A DNA stretch of 64,000 nucleotides, taken from NCBI GenBank assembly GCA_034007295.1, contig JAVERC010000006.1:53467-117466 (forward strand), read 5' to 3'. Made by a program: the position numbers and the translations under genes. The notes under the pieces are model-generated. The model searched no databases and had not been told where the DNA came from. It worked only from the letters and a program-made list of their open reading frames with translations. The stretch comes from JACKCP01 sp034007295. GTDB lineage: Bacteria; Desulfobacterota; Desulfobacteria; Desulfobacterales; JACKCP01. This document shows positions 50,229 through 60,131 of the stretch, piece by piece; within the stretch, counting starts at the first letter, position 1, and every line of letters starts with the position of its first letter.

Positions 50229-53200
50229 TTAATAATACTCCTGTAGGGGTTTTACTTTTATTTCGCTTTTCTTTAAGGCCTTTACAGCAAGACAATATGC
50301 TGCCGCACCTTCAATTGTTGTTGTATATGGAATACCAAAACCAAGGGCTGCTCTTCTTATGAGATATCCGTCTTTTTCAGTTCTTGAATTTCCGCTTGGA
50401 GTATTGAAAATAAGTGAAATTGAATTGTTTTTTATTTCATCAATAACATGGGGTCTTCCAACTGAAACTTTTCTGACCATTTTATTTTTTATACCCTGTT
50501 CTTCAAAAAAAGCAGAAGTACCCCTTGTTGCAATAATTTCAAATCCAAGCTCAATAAAATCTTTTGCAATTACAGCAGCCTTATCTTTATCCTCATCTCT
50601 TACGCTTATAAAAACAGTTCCTGACTCAGGAAGTTTTTGTCCTGCTGCATAAATTGATTTTGCCATTGCATTTCCAAGGTCTTTGTCTATACCCATAACT
50701 TCGCCTGTTGACTTCATTTCAGGGCCTAAAATCAGGTCAACTTCAGGAAATTTATTAAAGGGAAGAACAACTTCTTTCACTGCAAAATGTGAAAGTTCAT
50801 GGCAGTCTTCAAGGCAAAGACCGTCAATTGTTTTTCCAAGCATTATTTTTGTGGCCATTTTTGCAAGAGGAACGCCTGTTGCCTTGCTTACAAAGGGAAC
50901 AGTTCTTGAAGCTCTTGGATTTACTTCAATTACATAAAGTTCATTATTTTTAACTGCATACTGAACATTCATAAGACCTATAACATCAAGTTCCTTTGCC
51001 ATGGCTCTTGTTGCAACTTTTATCTCTTCAATTATTTTATCTGAAAGACTGTATGGAGGAAGAACGCAGGCACTGTCACCTGAATGAACCCCGGCCTCTT
51101 CAATATGCTGCATAATTCCTGCAATAATTGTCTTATTTCCGTCTGAAAGTGCATCAACATCAATTTCAACAGCTCCCTGAAGGAATTTATCAATTAAAAC
51201 AGGATGACCTTCTGAAACCGCAAATCCGTATTTTGAAAATTCTTTTAGTTCTTCCCTGTCATAAACAATTCTCATTGCCCGGCCGCCAAGAACATAGGAA
51301 GGCCTTACAAGTACAGGATAACCAAGTTCTTCTGCAACCTTTATTGCCTCAATTTCAGAAAAGGCAATTCCGCTTTCAGGCTGTCTGAGACTGAGCTTAT
51401 TTAACATTGCCTGAAATTCTTCCCTGTCCTCTGCTTTATTTATGCTTGAAGGGCTTGTGCCAATTATTTTTACACCTGCCTTTTCAAGTGCAAGGGCAAG
51501 ATTAAGGGGAGTCTGTCCTCCGAACTGAACAATTACACCATCTGGTTTTTCAGTATTAACAATATGAAGCACATCCTCTTTTGTAAGGGGTTCAAAATAA
51601 AGCTTATCTGAAGTGTCATAATCTGTACTTACAGTTTCAGGGTTTGAATTAACCATTATTGATTCAACCCCTTCTTCCTTAAGAGCAAATGAGGCATGAA
51701 CACAGCAGTAGTCAAATTCTATTCCCTGGCCTATTCTGTTTGGGCCTCCGCCTAAAATCATTACTTTTTTACAATTATTTATCCTTGATTCATCAATTTG
51801 CTCATAGGTTGAATAAAAATAAGGGGTTGAAGCTCGAAATTCTCCGGCGCATGTATCAACAAGTTTATAAACAGGAAAAATATTGTGTGTTTTTCTGAAA
51901 TTTTCAATTTCTTCAAGTTTTTTTCCAAGAAGATTTGAAAGCTGAATATCTGAAAATCCCATTTTTTTGGCTTCATAAACAAGGTCTTTATCAAAATCTG
52001 AACCAGCTTTTTGCAAAATTTCTTCAAAATCCACAATCTGTTTAATCTGATTTAAAAACCAGGGATCAATTGAAGTTGCTTTATAGATTTCATCAATTGT
52101 CATGCCTTTTTTAAAAGCATACCTTATGTAAAAAAGTCTTTGGGAATTTGGAGTAACAAGTTTTGCCATCAGCTCTTCAGTTTCGGGAATTTCAATATCC
52201 TTTCCATCAGAACCAAGGCCTGCTCTTCCTGTTTCAAGGGATCTTAAGGCTTTTTGAAAAGACTCTTTAAAAGTCCTTCCAATTGCCATTGTTTCTCCAA
52301 CAGATTTCATTGTGGTTGTTAAAACATCTTTGGTTTCAGGAAATTTTTCAAATGTCCATCTTGGAATTTTTAAAACAACATAATCTATTGAAGGCTCAAA
52401 GGCTGCCATTGTTTCACCGGTTATGTCGTTTTTAAGCTCATCCATTGTATATCCGACTGCAAGTTTTGCAGCAATTTTTGCTATTGGATAGCCTGTTGCC
52501 TTTGAAGCAAGTGCTGAACTTCTTGAAACCCTTGGATTCATTTCAACAACTATCATATCACCGTTTAAAGGATTTATTGCAAACTGAACATTGGAACCGC
52601 CTGTATCAACACCTATTTCTCTTATTATTGCAATGGCGGCATCCCTTAAGATCTGATATTCCTTATCTGAAAGGGTCTGGGCCGGAGCGACTGTTATGCT
52701 GTCTCCTGTATGAACTCCCATGGGATCAATATTTTCAATGGAACATATTATTACAACATTATCATTTTTATCCCTTACAACCTCAAGCTCATATTCTTTC
52801 CACCCAAGAACAGATTCCTCAATCATTATCTGGCGGATCATGCTTGCATCAAGGCCTGATTTTGCTACAACTTCAAGCTCTTCAGGGTTGTATGCAACTC
52901 CTCCTCCTGTTCCTCCAAGTGTGTAACTAGGTCTTATGATAACCGGAAACCCTATTTTTTGTGCAATCTGTCTTGCCTCTTCCATTGAGTGGGCAAATCC
53001 GCTTTCAGGAACCCGAAGCCCGATTTTATTCATTGCTTCCCTGAAATTTTCCCTGTCTTCAGCCTTTTCAATTGCTTCAACAGAGGCACCTATAAGCTCA
53101 ACATTGTATTTTTCAAAAACACCTTTTTTGGCTGCTTCAATTGCAGTGTTAAGTCCGGTCTGTCCTCCTATTGTGGGAAGAACTGCATCAGGTCTTTCCT

Positions 53201-53438
53201 TTGCAATAATTTTTTCCAAAATATCTGCATTAACAGGCTCAATATAGGTTTTATCTGCCATTTCAGGATCAGTCATAATTGTTGCAGGGTTGCTGTTAAC
53301 AAGAATAACTTCATATCCTTCTTCACGCAAAGCCTTGCAGGCCTGGGTTCCTGAATAGTCAAATTCACATGCCTGTCCTATGACAATGGGACCGGCTCCT
53401 ATTATCAAAATTTTTTTAATATCAGTTCTTTTGGGCAT
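50229..53438 (-). CDS. carB: Carbamoyl-phosphate synthase, large subunit
   Basis: Makes carbamoyl phosphate from bicarbonate, ammonia and ATP for pyrimidines and arginine. Its 1069 residues show the internal duplication: two ATP-grasp halves, each with a GGGPNRIGQG/GAGPIVIGQA-type start and SYxLGG motifs (RPSYTLGGTGGG; RPSYVLGGRAM). A C-terminal MGS-like regulatory domain follows (from about 930; SVRDEDKDKAAVIAKDF, IFNTPSGN). AAGGG lies before the ATG. It is 18 bases after carA. Confidence 0.97.
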   Translation of the reverse strand: MPKRTDIKKILIIGAGPIVIGQACEFDYSGTQACKALREEGYEVILVNSNPATIMTDPEMADKTYIEPVNADILEKIIAKERPDAVLPTIGGQTGLNTAIEAAKKGVFEKYNVELIGASVEAIEKAEDRENFREAMNKIGLRVPESGFAHSMEEARQIAQKIGFPVIIRPSYTLGGTGGGVAYNPEELEVVAKSGLDASMIRQIMIEESVLGWKEYELEVVRDKNDNVVIICSIENIDPMGVHTGDSITVAPAQTLSDKEYQILRDAAIAIIREIGVDTGGSNVQFAINPLNGDMIVVEMNPRVSRSSALASKATGYPIAKIAAKLAVGYTMDELKNDITGETMAAFEPSIDYVVLKIPRWTFEKFPETKDVLTTTMKSVGETMAIGRTFKESFQKALRSLETGRAGLGSDGKDIEIPETEELMAKLVTPNSQRLFYIRYAFKKGMTIDEIYKATSIDPWFLNQIKQIVDFEEILQKAGSDFDKDLVYEAKKMGFSDIQLSNLLGKKLEEIENFRKTHNIFPVYKLVDTCAGEFRASTPYFYSTYEQIDESRINNCKKVMILGGGPNRIGQGIEFDYCCVHASFALKEEGVESIMVNSNPETVSTDYDTSDKLYFEPLTKEDVLHIVNTEKPDGVIVQFGGQTPLNLALALEKAGVKIIGTSPSSINKAEDREEFQAMLNKLSLRQPESGIAFSEIEAIKVAEELGYPVLVRPSYVLGGRAMRIVYDREELKEFSKYGFAVSEGHPVLIDKFLQGAVEIDVDALSDGNKTIIAGIMQHIEEAGVHSGDSACVLPPYSLSDKIIEEIKVATRAMAKELDVIGLMNVQYAVKNNELYVIEVNPRASRTVPFVSKATGVPLAKMATKIMLGKTIDGLCLEDCHELSHFAVKEVVLPFNKFPEVDLILGPEMKSTGEVMGIDKDLGNAMAKSIYAAGQKLPESGTVFISVRDEDKDKAAVIAKDFIELGFEIIATRGTSAFFEEQGIKNKMVRKVSVGRPHVIDEIKNNSISLIFNTPSGNSRTEKDGYLIRRAALGFGIPYTTTIEGAAAYCLAVKALKKSEIKVKPLQEYY

Positions 53439-53456
53439 AACCCTTAACTTTTCCTT

Positions 53457-54602
53457 TTATTGTTCTTTTTTTTTAAAATCATCTATCATTTTTTTAAAAT
53501 CTGAAAAAAGACCCGAAGCGTCATGGGGGCCTGGAGATGCCTCAGGATGATGCTGAACGCAAAACAGCGGAATTTCTTTGTGCCTGAAACCTTCTAAAGT
53601 ATTGTCATTTACATTTATGTGGGTTATCTCAAGCTTATCCTTGTCAAGGCTTTCAAGATCAACTGCAAATCCATGATTTTGAGATGTCACCTCAACCCTT
53701 CCGTCTTCTCTTTTTACTGCCTGATTTGCTCCCCTGTGGCCAAATTTCAGCTTATAGGTTTTTCCTCCCATTGCAAGACCAAGAAGCTGGTTTCCAAGAC
53801 ATATTCCAAAAATTGGTTTAAAACCTATTAAGTTTTTTATTGTTTCAACTGCATAGGTTACAGGTTCGGGATCTCCCGGGCCGTTTGAAAGAAAAATTCC
53901 GTCGGGATTAAGTTTTTTTATTTCATCAAAACCTGTAAAGGCAGGAACAGCAAGAACTTCAAAGCCTTGTGCCTCAAGAAGTCTTAAAATATTAAACTTT
54001 ACGCCAAAATCAAAGGCACAGATTCTGTATTTGTCTTTTGATTTCCAAAGCTTTTCACCCTCATCCAGGGAATCTATAAATTTTTTTTTGTTATTTTCCC
54101 AAAAATAAGGTTTTTTTGTTGTTACATTTTTTACAAGATCACTTCCTGCCATTGAAGGAAGATTTTTTGCCTTTTCAACAGCTTTTTCTGGAGACTCAAT
54201 TTCAGAAGTGGAAATAAAAGCCCTCATTGAGCCGTTTTCCCTTAAATGAAGGGTAAGCCCCCTTGTATCAAGGTCATGAATTCCCATAATATTTTGTGAC
54301 TGAAGATAATCTGCAAGGCTCTTTTTTGATCTGTAATTGCTTGGATAGTCCTGGTATTCACGGACTATAAATGATGAAACCTGAATTTTGTCTGACTCAA
54401 CATCCTCTTCGTTAACACCGTAATTTCCAATAAGAGGATATGTCATAACAACCATCTGCCCATTGTAGGAAGGATCTGTCAAAACTTCCTGATAACCTGT
54501 CATGCTTGTATTAAAAACAAGCTCCCCGCCAGATTCTCCTGAACCGGTAAAACTCTTGCACGGAAAAATTGTTCCGTCTTCCAGGGCAAGAACTGCCTTC
54601 AT
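53457..54602 (-). CDS. carA: Carbamoyl-phosphate synthase, small subunit
   Basis: The glutaminase subunit of 381 residues. An N-terminal domain (ALEDGTIFPCKSF, FNTSMTGYQEVLTDPSY) is followed by a class I amidotransferase domain with the nucleophile in GICLGNQLLGLA and the His-Glu pair in QHHPEASPGPHD. Length is normal. The first gene of carA-carB-purF on the minus strand, with the divergent CCA-adding-like gene upstream. The grouping links purine and pyrimidine synthesis under one transcript. Confidence 0.97.
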   Translation of the reverse strand: MKAVLALEDGTIFPCKSFTGSGESGGELVFNTSMTGYQEVLTDPSYNGQMVVMTYPLIGNYGVNEEDVESDKIQVSSFIVREYQDYPSNYRSKKSLADYLQSQNIMGIHDLDTRGLTLHLRENGSMRAFISTSEIESPEKAVEKAKNLPSMAGSDLVKNVTTKKPYFWENNKKKFIDSLDEGEKLWKSKDKYRICAFDFGVKFNILRLLEAQGFEVLAVPAFTGFDEIKKLNPDGIFLSNGPGDPEPVTYAVETIKNLIGFKPIFGICLGNQLLGLAMGGKTYKLKFGHRGANQAVKREDGRVEVTSQNHGFAVDLESLDKDKLEITHINVNDNTLEGFRHKEIPLFCVQHHPEASPGPHDASGLFSDFKKMIDDFKKKEQ

Positions 54603-54796
54603 AAAAAGCCCCCTTTGAAGTTATTTAAAAAAAAATCAGCTAAATATAGCATAATAATTTTTGGTGACAACTTCTAAAAATTAATATTACAAAACTGTAA
54701 TTTTCAAAAATTTTAAAACAATTTTTTAAATATTTTTGAAGTTTTGATATAGTGACTATAGTTAAACAAACTAAAAATAAAAAGAATGAAAAACAA

Positions 54797-55909
54797 ATGA
54801 AGATTTATGAAGTTGGCGGAAAAATAAGAGATTATCTTCTTGGCATAAAAAATTATGATTCTGATTATATTGTTTTTGATTCAGACGAAAAAAAACTTTT
54901 TGAAAAATACCCTGATCTTAAAAAAGTTGGAAAAAACAAGCCTGTTTATATTTCAAATGGAAATGAATATACAATTTCAGAGTATGAAAGTATTGAAAAA
55001 GACCTTGAATCAAGGGATCTTACAATCAATGCAGTTGCAAGGGATGAAAACAAACAAATTATTTATCATCCAAAGGCAAAAAAAGATATCATGGAAAAAA
55101 TTTTAAGACCTGTATCTATCAATAATTTTATAAATGATCCTTTAAGAGTTTTCAGGGCAGCAAGATTTTCTGCAGTATTCCCTGAATTTGAGGTATCTGA
55201 TGAACTTATTGAAGCTATGAGAATAATTGCAAAAAAAGGTCTTACAAAAAATATTTCTCCAGAAAGAGTTGGAAACGAACTTAGAAAAGCCTTTTCAGCC
55301 AGAAGTCCTGAAAATTTTATACGCCTTTTAAATGATACACAAAACTTAAATCCCTGGTTTAAAGAATTTGAAAATGCAGATAAAATTCCTGCAGGCCCTG
55401 AAAAATTTCATGGAAAAAACACAGTTTTTGAGCATACAGAAAACTGCATGAAAAAGGTTTACGGTTCCTCACTTCTTGTATGGATGGCATTTTGCCATGA
55501 TCTTGGAAAAACAAAAACTCCAGAAAATATTCTTCCCTCACACCACGGACATGAAAAAACAGGAGCAAAACTTGCAGAAACACTTGGAAAAAGATTAAGG
55601 CTTCCTTTAAAATTTATAAACGGCGGAATAATTTCTGCCAAATACCATATGAAAACAGGCAGATACAACGAACTTAAACCTTCAACAAGAGTAAAGCTTT
55701 TAACTGAACTTTATAAAAAAGGATTTTTCAGAGAAATTTTTATTATTACCCAGGCTGACAAAGGTATAAATTATCTAAACCTTGCAGAAGATGATCTTGA
55801 AATAATTTTAAAGACCAAACTTCCAGAAGAAAAAAAAGGACTCAATAAAAAATCAGGAGAAATTCTTTTTCAAATGAGGTGTGAATCTTTAACCAAAAAA
55901 AATCACTGA
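54797..55909 (+). CDS. cca: CCA-adding-enzyme/poly(A)-polymerase-like nucleotidyltransferase with HD domain
   Basis: A class II tRNA nucleotidyltransferase of about 370 residues resembling E. coli Cca. The start at 54797 (MKIYEVGGKIRDYLLGI) matches the family; an upstream in-frame codon is less likely. The catalytic DxD lies in NYDSDYIVFD, the second motif in SRDLTINAVARDE, and NDPLRVFRAARF and ERVGNELRKAF follow. An HD phosphohydrolase domain is present (FEHTENCM, FCHDLGKTKTP, SHHGHEKTG). Since genomic tRNAs here already encode CCA, the role is probably tRNA repair. The ribosome binding site is weak. Confidence 0.9.
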   Translation: MKIYEVGGKIRDYLLGIKNYDSDYIVFDSDEKKLFEKYPDLKKVGKNKPVYISNGNEYTISEYESIEKDLESRDLTINAVARDENKQIIYHPKAKKDIMEKILRPVSINNFINDPLRVFRAARFSAVFPEFEVSDELIEAMRIIAKKGLTKNISPERVGNELRKAFSARSPENFIRLLNDTQNLNPWFKEFENADKIPAGPEKFHGKNTVFEHTENCMKKVYGSSLLVWMAFCHDLGKTKTPENILPSHHGHEKTGAKLAETLGKRLRLPLKFINGGIISAKYHMKTGRYNELKPSTRVKLLTELYKKGFFREIFIITQADKGINYLNLAEDDLEIILKTKLPEEKKGLNKKSGEILFQMRCESLTKKNH

Positions 55910-55934
55910 CTCTTCAGTTTAAATTAGAAAGTCA

Positions 55935-56081
55935 CTGAATTATTTCTAAACATCATTTTTTCTGATTATTTGATTCATAAGATAAAAAATTTAACCTTTA
56001 GGATACATTGAGTATTTTGAGGATTAAATTTTGAATCTGACTTTAGAATGGACAAAAAAGGCCGTTTTCGTTCAGCAACTA
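55935..56081. repeat. Repeat family A, copy with degraded left end
   Basis: The left third is barely recognisable. From AAATTTAACCTTTAGGATACATTG onward the copy is very close to that at 17114-17255, ending GGCCGTTTTCGTTCAGCAACTA. It lies between convergent genes, five bases before the nucleotidyltransferase stop. Confidence 0.78.
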
Positions 56082-56085
56082 ATTA

Positions 56086-56682
56086 TTAAGGCATCCACAT
56101 CAAAATTCCTTGACAAGCATTTTCCTTTTGCCATTCTCTGAAAGAATGAAAATCTTTTATTTTATCTTCAATTACTGCCTTATAAACCTCAATTCCTACT
56201 ATTTTTTCATTATCCGGAGCGGAATTTTTTATTTTTAAAATATCTTCTTTGATTTCAGGTGTAAGAACAGCACAAATTCTATCAGCAACTTTTTCAAAAT
56301 ATCCAGCATATGGGGATTCATTTAAAATATGAATCATGTCTATCTGCCATAAAAAAGCCTCATCATCTTCGTAAAAAGCATGCCATTCAATACACTTATC
56401 TTCACATTCAAGAAGATTGGAATAATTTATTGTTTTGATTCTTTTATTTTCCGCAAGCTTTGAAATTGCCGAAAAACTGTCTGAAAGACTGAATGGAGAA
56501 GTGTAAATATGAAAATCTATATCCCTGTTATTTATCAAAAGTCCGGTTTTTAGAGAGCCGACAAGATTTATTTTTGCACCAATTGAAGACCAGATTTCAA
56601 AAATTTTAAGATCGTCAATTATTTTCAATGCTTTTTTCTGAACTTTTTCTGCAATTTGAATATTTGTTTCCATATATCTCAT
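56086..56682 (-). CDS. Nucleotidyltransferase-fold protein of unknown role
   Basis: A protein of about 198 residues. The start at 56682 (MRYMETNIQIAEKV) is preferred because CGGA lies nine bases upstream. The motif VGSLKTGLLINNRDIDFHIYT (GS followed by DxD) marks a polymerase-beta-type nucleotidyltransferase fold, and further acidic residues (FLWQIDMIHI) could complete the active site. Specific substrate not recognised; minimal nucleotidyltransferases and GrpB-like proteins are relatives to consider. It is convergent with the CCA-adding-like gene, with a family A repeat between. Confidence 0.75.
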   Translation of the reverse strand: MRYMETNIQIAEKVQKKALKIIDDLKIFEIWSSIGAKINLVGSLKTGLLINNRDIDFHIYTSPFSLSDSFSAISKLAENKRIKTINYSNLLECEDKCIEWHAFYEDDEAFLWQIDMIHILNESPYAGYFEKVADRICAVLTPEIKEDILKIKNSAPDNEKIVGIEVYKAVIEDKIKDFHSFREWQKENACQGILMWMP

Positions 56683-56825
56683 TAATTTCCGTTTTATTAT
56701 CCACCCTACCTTATTTGTTATATTACCGAGATTCAACCGTAATTGTCAGATGCCCGAATATTTAGTGTACAATGAATTTTTTACCCGGCAATAAAACACC
56801 GGGTAAATTAATCAAAAAATTTAAG

Positions 56826-59309
56826 CTATCTTCTGTTTACAGGATTTCTTGGATTATAATTTGAACTAAAATCAATATCTCCAAGACCTGTTCCAATATC
56901 TTCCCATTTTACCCATTTAAAATTTGTACCTGTATCTCCTATAGTATTTGAAGTGTCTGTTCCGTCCTGGGCTATGAATGCTCCATTTAAAAACTTTGAT
57001 CCAACAGCCATATTTGTAACGTCAATACTGTCTGTGTGCTGAGTTCCGTCAATACCTTCCATATTGTCAACAATTGCAAAGGATTTGATATAGTTATTTT
57101 TTACTCCATTTGGAGTTCTGTCAAAAACTGCATATGTATTGTTTCCCTGACTCGAAACAAAAACATAGCCTGCTCCGTCAGCCTTATAATATATAGTCAT
57201 TCCCTCAAGATCTTTTTTCAGGTTAAAGTCGCCTTCTTCAGCAATAAGATCATTTTCATCAAGGGAAATATCAAAAGGCTCAGCTCCTGGTTCAGCATCC
57301 ATAACATAAACCCCGACTCCTTCCTGAGCAATGTATGCCTTGCCGTATTCCTGATCTATTACTATTCCTTCTGCATGCTCGTCATCATCGTCTGCCTCAA
57401 GAGTAATAGTTCTTATTTTTTTCCACCCTATTTTATCCTGATTTACAACAAGTTCAAACTGGGCAGTGTTCCAGGTTCCGTTTTGTGTTGCAAATGCATA
57501 GACTTTGCCTGTAACAGGACTTTTGTAAACACCTTCTCCGTATGCAGTATCTTCTCCAGGCTCTTCAGCATCAAAAAGTTCATCTGAATTTTCAGGGTCA
57601 GTTATATCAATTATATATGGACTTGATTCTGTGATTTTATAAATTGCAAATTTATTTGTATTTCTGTCTGTAAAAAGTGCAATATCTGTTTGAGTTCCAT
57701 TCAGGTCAATTCCGTAAATTACATCAACATTATTAAATCTGTTTGTATCAGGAAGATTATCAAGAAGAGTGTTTCCGCTGACATCATAAATTGAATATCC
57801 TGCATTTTTCTGGGTTGCAATCACCATGCTTTTTTCAGAGTCTGACGGGTGAATCCAGAAGGCCATATCATCAGCATCAGGACTTTGAATTGTTGACCGT
57901 GCTGTTTCAACAGCAGGCTTTACAAGCATTGAGGTTTCTTCAGAAATATTTATTTCCCCAGGTGTAACAAAACCGTTTGCAGGCAGATTTTTCGAGCTTC
58001 CGGGAATATAATCGTTTCCTGCAAGACTTCCATAGGTCCAGGCACTTTTTGAAGCCATTCTGTTGTCTTTATATCTTGTTGCTCCGTCAATTTTGTAATC
58101 TTTTACTATTTTTAAATCCAGATAACAATTGTCTCCCCATCCAATACTGTCAAGAAGCACTGAATTTTCAGGCAGTTTCAGAGTTTCACCTTCAATAAAT
58201 TTAAAATCTGAACTTATGGGTTCAGCAGAATAAACAAGTAAAATGCTTGATTTATCCGGAGAAAGAATACTTAAGTCACCTTCAATAATTTCTGTTTCCA
58301 AATGTCTTAAAATAACAGCCGATAAATCTTTAACAACAATAATTCCTGAAGATTTTGCCTGCTTTCCAGAAAGATCAATTAAAGAAGCTTTATTGTTTTC
58401 ACCTGAAATTACAGCTAGATAAACAAAATCAAGGGATTGTGAGGAATTGGACAAAAGCTCAATATATTTATTGTCTGAACTTACAATTTCATTAAGAACA
58501 ACAAATGGAGCTTTTTTAAAATTATGACTTCCAGGACTAAGCCTTGCATTTGGAGGAAGATTTGAACTTGCCTCAAGCGTGTCATACAAAACTTCTGCTG
58601 CAAGCTCTTTTTCATCACTTTTTTCAGGGTCTTCATAAATATCTCCGTTTGCCCAGGCTTTTGCCGAATTTGGAGTTAAATCATTGAAAAATCTTGTTGC
58701 AGCGTCAGGATCACTTGCTGACTGACTCAAAACAGCACTTGTATATAAAACCCCGTCTCCACCATTAAAATTACCTATGGAATCAATAATTTCATATTCA
58801 AGGGGCAGATCAATTTTCCCGTCATTGTCAGTATCTATATCATCGCCTGCTTTAATTTCTGCTTTTGTTTTTATAAGTGCATAGGTTATGGCATCGTGTT
58901 CCAAAATACCGTCTTCATGGTCTTCATCATCATAGGTTTTAATCAAAGGCTCATTTATTACAGCAGTTTCAGGATCAACAAGGTCATTATATTCTTCCAT
59001 ATTTTTAATGAGCAAAAGACCGTTTGCACCTGTTTTTACTCCATTTAGATCAAGACAATAGTCAACAATCCCTTCTTCTTTTTCATCACCATCAATTACT
59101 GCAAGGTAAGTATTTTCAATTGTATAATTTTTTTCTCCCCTTAACTCAATATACTGAAAAGAGTGAAAATCTTCGGGTATATTTGCCTTAAACTCATTAA
59201 TTAAAAGGCCGTTTTCAGACAAAGGTTTTTTGTCACTGCTGCTGTCAGAGCATCCATTAATAATGGTAAAAGCAGCAAGCAAAAAAATAAAAGGCTTGAT
59301 TTTCTTCAT
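56826..59309 (-). CDS. Beta-propeller phytase lipoprotein with N-terminal lamin-tail-like repeats
   Basis: An exported 827-residue lipoprotein (signal and lipobox IINGC, Cys20). The C-terminal ~350 residues match alkaline beta-propeller phytases, which release phosphate from Ca-phytate: DADDMAFWIHPSD, FNNVDVIYGIDLNG, AEGIVIDQEYGKAYIAQE, DLEGMTIYY, and FVSSQGNNTYAVFDR. Many acidic residues are available for calcium. The N-terminal half has two related modules beginning LLINEFKAN...YIELRG and FVVLNEIVSS...YIELLSNSS, resembling lamin-tail/LTD domains found in secreted bacterial proteins. Phosphate scavenging at the cell surface is the likely role. It stands alone, divergent from the ABC operon. 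Confidence 0.87.
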   Translation of the reverse strand: MKKIKPFIFLLAAFTIINGCSDSSSDKKPLSENGLLINEFKANIPEDFHSFQYIELRGEKNYTIENTYLAVIDGDEKEEGIVDYCLDLNGVKTGANGLLLIKNMEEYNDLVDPETAVINEPLIKTYDDEDHEDGILEHDAITYALIKTKAEIKAGDDIDTDNDGKIDLPLEYEIIDSIGNFNGGDGVLYTSAVLSQSASDPDAATRFFNDLTPNSAKAWANGDIYEDPEKSDEKELAAEVLYDTLEASSNLPPNARLSPGSHNFKKAPFVVLNEIVSSDNKYIELLSNSSQSLDFVYLAVISGENNKASLIDLSGKQAKSSGIIVVKDLSAVILRHLETEIIEGDLSILSPDKSSILLVYSAEPISSDFKFIEGETLKLPENSVLLDSIGWGDNCYLDLKIVKDYKIDGATRYKDNRMASKSAWTYGSLAGNDYIPGSSKNLPANGFVTPGEINISEETSMLVKPAVETARSTIQSPDADDMAFWIHPSDSEKSMVIATQKNAGYSIYDVSGNTLLDNLPDTNRFNNVDVIYGIDLNGTQTDIALFTDRNTNKFAIYKITESSPYIIDITDPENSDELFDAEEPGEDTAYGEGVYKSPVTGKVYAFATQNGTWNTAQFELVVNQDKIGWKKIRTITLEADDDDEHAEGIVIDQEYGKAYIAQEGVGVYVMDAEPGAEPFDISLDENDLIAEEGDFNLKKDLEGMTIYYKADGAGYVFVSSQGNNTYAVFDRTPNGVKNNYIKSFAIVDNMEGIDGTQHTDSIDVTNMAVGSKFLNGAFIAQDGTDTSNTIGDTGTNFKWVKWEDIGTGLGDIDFSSNYNPRNPVNRR

Positions 59310-59425
59310 TTGTTTTCCTTTTTGAATAATTTGTTTTAACCTGATAAGTAACCAATTCAGCTCTCATACAATGATAATGTTAAAAAAATTTTAGGGTTTA
59401 GTTTGATTTGAATTACGGAGATTTT

Positions 59426-60109
59426 ATGAATAAACAAAAAGTACTTGCAGAAATAAAAAACCTTGAAAAAAGCTATTTGGAAGGTGAAGAAAAAAGACTT
59501 GTTCTTGAAAATGCCAAAATGGATATTTTCAAAGGTGATATAACGCTTCTAATTGGAAAAAGCGGTTCAGGAAAATCTACTCTTTTAAATCTTTTAAGCG
59601 GAATTGACAGGCCTGATAAAGGTGAAATAAAAATTCTTGGAAAAGATATTTCAAAATTTTCAGATAAAGAACTTACAGATTTCAGAAGAAAAAATATTGG
59701 GATAGTATTTCAGTTTTTCAATCTTATTCCCACCTTAAATGTTGAAGAAAACTTAAATCTTGTTTTAAGTCTGAACAATATAAAAAATACAGGACAAACA
59801 GACTGGTATCTTAATGAAATTGGACTTTTTAACAGAAAAAAAACCTATCCTGACCGTCTTTCAGGCGGTGAGCAGCAAAGGGTTTCAATTGCAAGAGCTT
59901 TAATTCATGAACCTGAAATTATTCTTGCAGATGAACCAACCGGAAACCTTGATGAAAAGTCAGGTTCAAAAATAATTTCCATATTTGAAAAACTTGTAAG
60001 GCAAAAAAATAAAACCCTTGTAATGGTAACTCACAACCGCGATTTAATAAAAATTGCTGACAAGGTTTATTCTATAAAAGATAAAAAATTTGAAAGTTTT
60101 CAGGTATAA
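59426..60109 (+). CDS. ABC transporter ATP-binding protein (LolD/MacB/AttE type)
   Basis: The energising subunit of an export or extraction ABC system. The start at 59426 is chosen for the ACGGAG six bases upstream; a TTG-initiated longer reading from 59408 is less likely. The 227 residues contain Walker A GKSGSGKST, the Q-loop in VFQFFNLIP, signature LSGGEQQRVSIARA, Walker B ILADEPTGNLD and the H-loop MVTHNRD. The NIGIVFQFFNLIPTL and EPTGNLDEKSG features are typical of FtsX-type permease partners. First gene of a three-gene operon with permease and AttH-like lipocalin. Confidence 0.94.
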   Translation: MNKQKVLAEIKNLEKSYLEGEEKRLVLENAKMDIFKGDITLLIGKSGSGKSTLLNLLSGIDRPDKGEIKILGKDISKFSDKELTDFRRKNIGIVFQFFNLIPTLNVEENLNLVLSLNNIKNTGQTDWYLNEIGLFNRKKTYPDRLSGGEQQRVSIARALIHEPEIILADEPTGNLDEKSGSKIISIFEKLVRQKNKTLVMVTHNRDLIKIADKVYSIKDKKFESFQV

Positions 60110-60131
60110 ACTTATAAAAGACAGGTGATGC

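Noticed and set aside
52445..52930. 161-codon plus-strand Leu/Gln-rich ORF inside carB
   Set aside because: It is an antisense shadow of a highly conserved enzyme; Leu/Gln richness reflects the complementary codons.
5264..56081. CRISPR array
   Set aside because: The repeats are long, palindromic, dispersed over 50 kb and lack regular spacers, and no cas gene is present.
57036..57587. 183-codon plus-strand ORF inside the phytase gene
   Set aside because: It is antisense to the phytase propeller, with no recognisable domain and no ribosome binding site.
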